Shown here piece after piece: positions 6,351-8,767 of a DNA stretch of 8,767 nt. Source of the DNA: CAYIFA01 sp964362625 (GTDB lineage Bacteria; Patescibacteriota; Minisyncoccia; 1-14-0-10-42-19); NCBI GenBank assembly GCA_964362625.1, contig CAYIFA010000036.1, forward strand, positions 1-8,767, written 5' to 3'. The position numbers and the translations under genes were made by a program. Below the pieces are notes generated by a model. It was not told the origin of the DNA. It did no database searches and saw only the letters and a list, made by a program, of their open reading frames with translations. Each line of letters starts with the position of its first letter. Position 1 is the stretch's first letter.

Positions 6351-7100
6351 ATGGATCAGATTAAACACGCGCTCATCCTTGCCGCCGGCCGCGGTAGGCG
6401 ACTGATGCCTTATACCGCCCGCCGGCCGAAGTGTTTGGTGGAAGTCGGCGGCAGGCCGCTGTTGTTTTATCAGCTACGCGCGTTGGAATTATGCGGCATT
6501 ACTGATGTTACGATTGTCGCCGGATATTTACAAGACCTCATTCGTGAATATACTAGAAGATATTTTCCGCATTTTTCGATAAGTTTTATTATCAACGATA
6601 GATACGAAACTACCAACGATATTTATTCGTTTGCGCTCGCCAAGGATTTTGCCGGAGAAAGTTTCGTCCAAATCGATTCTGATTTGCTGTTTCATCCCGG
6701 GATACTCGGGAATATTTTGAGCGCGAATACCGGTGATAGTTTGACATATGTAAGCAGGGCGCCCTGTGGCGATGAAGAAATGAAGGTTATTTTGGATGAA
6801 AATATGTTTATTAAAAAAATCGGAAAAGCGATCAAGCCAGAGGATGCCCATGGAGAATTCATGAGCATTTCGCTTTTCCGCAAACCATTTTCCGCCCGCC
6901 TCTTCACCGTAATGGACGAAATGATTAAGGGAGGCGGAGAAATGCGCTATAGCGGAGAAGCAATGAGCAAAGTATGCGAAGAAGGACTGCCGTTATGCGC
7001 CGCAGACATCCAGCTTCCGGCCATTGAAATAGACTTTCCGGAGGACCTAAATAATGCCACGAATGTTATTTTGCCAAAAATTATTGACGCGTATAAATAG
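6351..7100 (+). CDS. LicC-like nucleotidyltransferase (phosphocholine/phosphonate/sugar-phosphate cytidylyltransferase type)
   Basis: A full-length 249-residue Rossmann-like nucleotidyltransferase. LILAAGRGRRLMPYT (8-22) and PKCLVEVGGRPLL (26-38) form the nucleotide-binding loop with K27. TTNDIYSF (87-94) is typical of LicC and of the cytidylyltransferases found with PEP mutases. D109 and D111 (QIDSDLLF) and D228 (EIDFPEDL) fit the metal-binding acids. Such enzymes join NMP from CTP (or another NTP) to phosphocholine, 2-aminoethylphosphonate or a sugar phosphate, giving an activated group for transfer to surface polymers. The ATG at 6351 lacks a close ribosome binding site; GGAGG at 6324-6328 is about 22 bases away, too far. 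It starts 28 bp after the toxin gene and ends 8 bp before an aminotransferase, with which it surely forms a unit. Cytidylyl specificity is family inference. Confidence 0.85.
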   Translation: MDQIKHALILAAGRGRRLMPYTARRPKCLVEVGGRPLLFYQLRALELCGITDVTIVAGYLQDLIREYTRRYFPHFSISFIINDRYETTNDIYSFALAKDFAGESFVQIDSDLLFHPGILGNILSANTGDSLTYVSRAPCGDEEMKVILDENMFIKKIGKAIKPEDAHGEFMSISLFRKPFSARLFTVMDEMIKGGGEMRYSGEAMSKVCEEGLPLCAADIQLPAIEIDFPEDLNNATNVILPKIIDAYK

Positions 7101-7108
7101 ACTTTGAC

Positions 7109-8206
7109 ATGGATTCAAAATTATCTTTATTTACCCCCGGACCATTGCAGGTTTCAGAACGTGTTAAAGAAAGCGTAAGGCGCTCGGATTTGGTTCATCG
7201 CGGGTATGTTTTTGGCGATATTCTTTCAGATTTGCAAAAAAAATTTCTTCAGGTCTTAGAGCTTGATAACGATTATTTTCCGGTATTCTTTACTGCTACC
7301 GGCCGAGGGGTGAACGAAGCAATGATAACGCCGTATGTTTTGAGTAAAAACCCGCTTATAGTTTCCAACGGTAGCTGGGGAGATAATTTAATTAAAATAG
7401 CCGAATATCACAGAAAAGATATATCAAGACTTGAATTGCCTAAAGATAAAAAAATCGACCCGCGTAAAATAGACGCAGCGCTTGCCGCGGATCCGGCGAT
7501 AGATACGCTTATCGTTGTTCATTCCGAAACTCGTTCGGGCATTTTAAATCCGCTTGAAGAAATAGGCGAATTGGCGAAAAAGCACAATTTAACGCTCTTG
7601 GTAGACGCCATGTCGAGCGCGGTCGTGGGAAAGATTGATTTCAAAAAAATAGGCGTTTCGCTATTCACTACAAGTTCAGCCAAAGGACTGCGGTCTTTTC
7701 CCGGGCTGGGCATAGTATGCGGAATTGTGGAGGAATTTGAACGAACTAAACATTATAAAAAGGCCTCGCATTATTTTGATATTTACGATGAATTTGACCG
7801 GCAAAAAAATCACGGAGAAGTCCGTTTCGCGCAGTCGCCGGTTTTATTCGTGGCGCTTCAAGAGGCCGTTGATGAAATTCTTGAGGAGGGAATAGACAAC
7901 CGCCGGCGTTTAATTGTCGATCGAACAAATGATTTTCGAAAATGGGCTACGGAAAACGGACTGATGTTTTCATACGATCCAAGAGAATTCGGATACGCGG
8001 TTACTACTTTTACTTTGCCCATTGGTCAAACATACCGAAGTTTCAAAAGTGCATTAGTGGCTCATAATATTTTCTTGCTTTACGGAGACGGCTATCATGG
8101 AAATCAGTTTCAAGTCAGTTTTCTAGGTGCCATTCATGATGTTGAAATAGAAAATCTTAAACAAAAACTGCTGGATTTTATGCGGAAAACCAATAATATT
8201 AGCTAA
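7109..8206 (+). CDS. Class V PLP aminotransferase, PhnW (2-aminoethylphosphonate:pyruvate transaminase)-like
   Basis: The 365-residue protein has the full length and block order of PhnW-type enzymes: LFTPGPL (7-13), the phosphate-loop TATGRG (62-67), IVSNGSWG (84-91), IVVHSETRSGILNP (135-148), VDAMSS (165-170) with D166 for the pyridine nitrogen, and SSAKGLRSFPG (189-199), whose K192 is the PLP-binding lysine. A block with NHGEVRF (234-240) matches NHGKWRF of PhnW. PhnW moves an amino group between 2-aminoethylphosphonate plus pyruvate and phosphonoacetaldehyde plus alanine. The lysine loop is one residue shorter than in PhnW as I align them, so another small substrate is possible. It starts 8 bp after the cytidylyltransferase with no clear ribosome binding site, so coupled translation is likely. 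The pair suggests making and activating an amino-alcohol-like or aminophosphonate head group, although no PEP mutase is seen here. Confidence 0.82.
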   Translation: MDSKLSLFTPGPLQVSERVKESVRRSDLVHRGYVFGDILSDLQKKFLQVLELDNDYFPVFFTATGRGVNEAMITPYVLSKNPLIVSNGSWGDNLIKIAEYHRKDISRLELPKDKKIDPRKIDAALAADPAIDTLIVVHSETRSGILNPLEEIGELAKKHNLTLLVDAMSSAVVGKIDFKKIGVSLFTTSSAKGLRSFPGLGIVCGIVEEFERTKHYKKASHYFDIYDEFDRQKNHGEVRFAQSPVLFVALQEAVDEILEEGIDNRRRLIVDRTNDFRKWATENGLMFSYDPREFGYAVTTFTLPIGQTYRSFKSALVAHNIFLLYGDGYHGNQFQVSFLGAIHDVEIENLKQKLLDFMRKTNNIS

Positions 8207-8216
8207 AACCAAAAAT

Positions 8217-8245
8217 TTGACATATTTTGTGGTTTGGCATACCAT
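8217..8245 (+). promoter_or_regulatory. Promoter of the AAA ATPase gene, predicted leaderless
   Basis: Consensus TTGACA (8217-8222) is followed after exactly 17 bases by TACCAT (8240-8245), a 4/6 -10 match. Six bases then lead to the ATG at 8252, the same geometry as in the antitoxin promoter, so transcription would start at the A of the start codon. An imperfect inverted repeat, AACCAAAAAT with ATTTTGTGGTT, surrounds the -35. No terminator for the aminotransferase was seen before it. Confidence 0.6.
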
Positions 8246-8255
8246 AAATTTATGG
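8242..8255. repeat. Perfect 14-bp palindrome across -10 and start codon
   Basis: CCATAAATTTATGG is its own reverse complement. It covers the end of the putative -10 box, the transcription start and the ATG at 8252-8254. This placement would suit a repressor site or, in RNA, a structure at the extreme 5' end. The arms CCATAA and TTATGG also occur one base closer together at 5642-5654 inside the antitoxin gene. Confidence 0.6.
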
Positions 8256-8767
8256 AATTTAGCAGAGTTCAGAAAATAGAAAATCATTTGGTTCCTAAAA
8301 GAGTTTTGGTGATTGTTGGCCCGCGCCGAATCGGTAAAACTACTCTATTGAAAAAATATTTGGAGACGCAAGTTGATAAAAAAACGCTTTACGCAGTTGG
8401 AGACGACTTTCGCATCCGCGAGCTTTTTAAAAAAGAAATTCGCGATGACCTTCTTGATTTTGCCAAACCATACGACATGATCGCGTTGGATGAAGCGCAG
8501 CAGGTGCCCGGCATCGGTTTGGACGTAAAAATGATCATTGACGCCCTGCCCGAGAAGCGGATTATTCTTACCGGTTCATCATCGTTTGATTTGTCGGCTA
8601 AGATCGGCGAGCCGCTGACTGGCCGTCATTTTACCCTAATGCTATTGGGTCCGGCTCAAAGCGAAATGTCGGCCAGCCGTTTTGAGCTTAGCGGGGCACT
8701 CGACAACTTTTTGATTTACGGTTCATATCCGGAAATATTTTCTTATGATTCAAATAGAGGTAAGGAG
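8252..8767 (+). CDS. AAA ATPase of the DUF4143-containing family, N-terminal part (3' end outside window)
   Basis: The frame is open from the ATG at 8252 to the last base, giving 172 residues with no stop. Walker A is GPRRIGKTTLL (near 24-34), Walker B is DMIALDEAQQVPG (near 74-86), and the sensor-like ILTGSSSFDLSAKIGEPLTG follows, with GPAQSEM in place of the usual PLSFxE. YGSYPEI close to the edge is a common motif of these ATPases before the C-terminal DUF4143 domain, which would lie outside. Proteins of this group are numerous, vary between strains and often sit with mobile or defence genes; their cellular role is mostly unknown. No Shine-Dalgarno is present. The start is set by the promoter just upstream, which predicts a leaderless message, and by the absence of other plausible starts. 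Confidence 0.88.
   Translation, partial: MEFSRVQKIENHLVPKRVLVIVGPRRIGKTTLLKKYLETQVDKKTLYAVGDDFRIRELFKKEIRDDLLDFAKPYDMIALDEAQQVPGIGLDVKMIIDALPEKRIILTGSSSFDLSAKIGEPLTGRHFTLMLLGPAQSEMSASRFELSGALDNFLIYGSYPEIFSYDSNRGKE

Overview
This is bacterial DNA with compact gene packing, ATG and TTG starts, and the standard code. It mixes ordinary Shine-Dalgarno starts with several starts that seem to lie at, or within a few bases of, the transcription start. Together with an AbiEii-type toxin pair and a DUF4143-type AAA ATPase, this suggests an uncultured environmental lineage, perhaps a candidate phylum such as Patescibacteria or Omnitrophota. I hold that taxonomic guess weakly. No rRNA, tRNA, CRISPR array or transposase was seen.

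The left part (1-5366) is a small-molecule locus on both strands. It starts with the C-terminal end of a PaaK/CapK-type adenylate-forming ligase and an aspartyl/asparaginyl-hydroxylase-like 2-oxoglutarate oxygenase (both +), closed by a hairpin that probably ends transcription from both sides. An LDH2-family 2-oxoacid reductase (-) and a ketopantoate hydroxymethyltransferase, PanB (+), follow, divergent from a shared intergenic region. A strong terminator then faces a two-gene minus-strand unit: a second full-length PaaK/CapK-type ligase followed by a hotdog-fold acyl-CoA thioesterase. The chemistry fits making a branched or hydroxylated 2-hydroxy or 2-oxo acid, activating it as an acyl-AMP, and transferring or hydrolysing it. 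That assembly is inference.

The middle part (5367-6322) is a small accessory island. A 40-codon remnant of a sugar/phosphocholine-type nucleotidyltransferase lies just upstream of a DUF6922-like antitoxin and an overlapping AbiEii/AbiGii-type nucleotidyltransferase toxin. The toxin seems to lack an internal segment.

The right part (6351-8767) begins with an intact nucleotidyltransferase whose 5' end resembles the remnant (40 of 48 bases identical). A PhnW-like class V aminotransferase follows 8 bp later. This pair is typical of cytidylyl-activated phosphonate or phosphocholine decoration of surface polymers, but no PEP mutase or phosphonopyruvate decarboxylase is in view. The window ends inside an AAA ATPase gene that has a consensus -35 box, a probable leaderless start and a perfect palindrome across its start codon.
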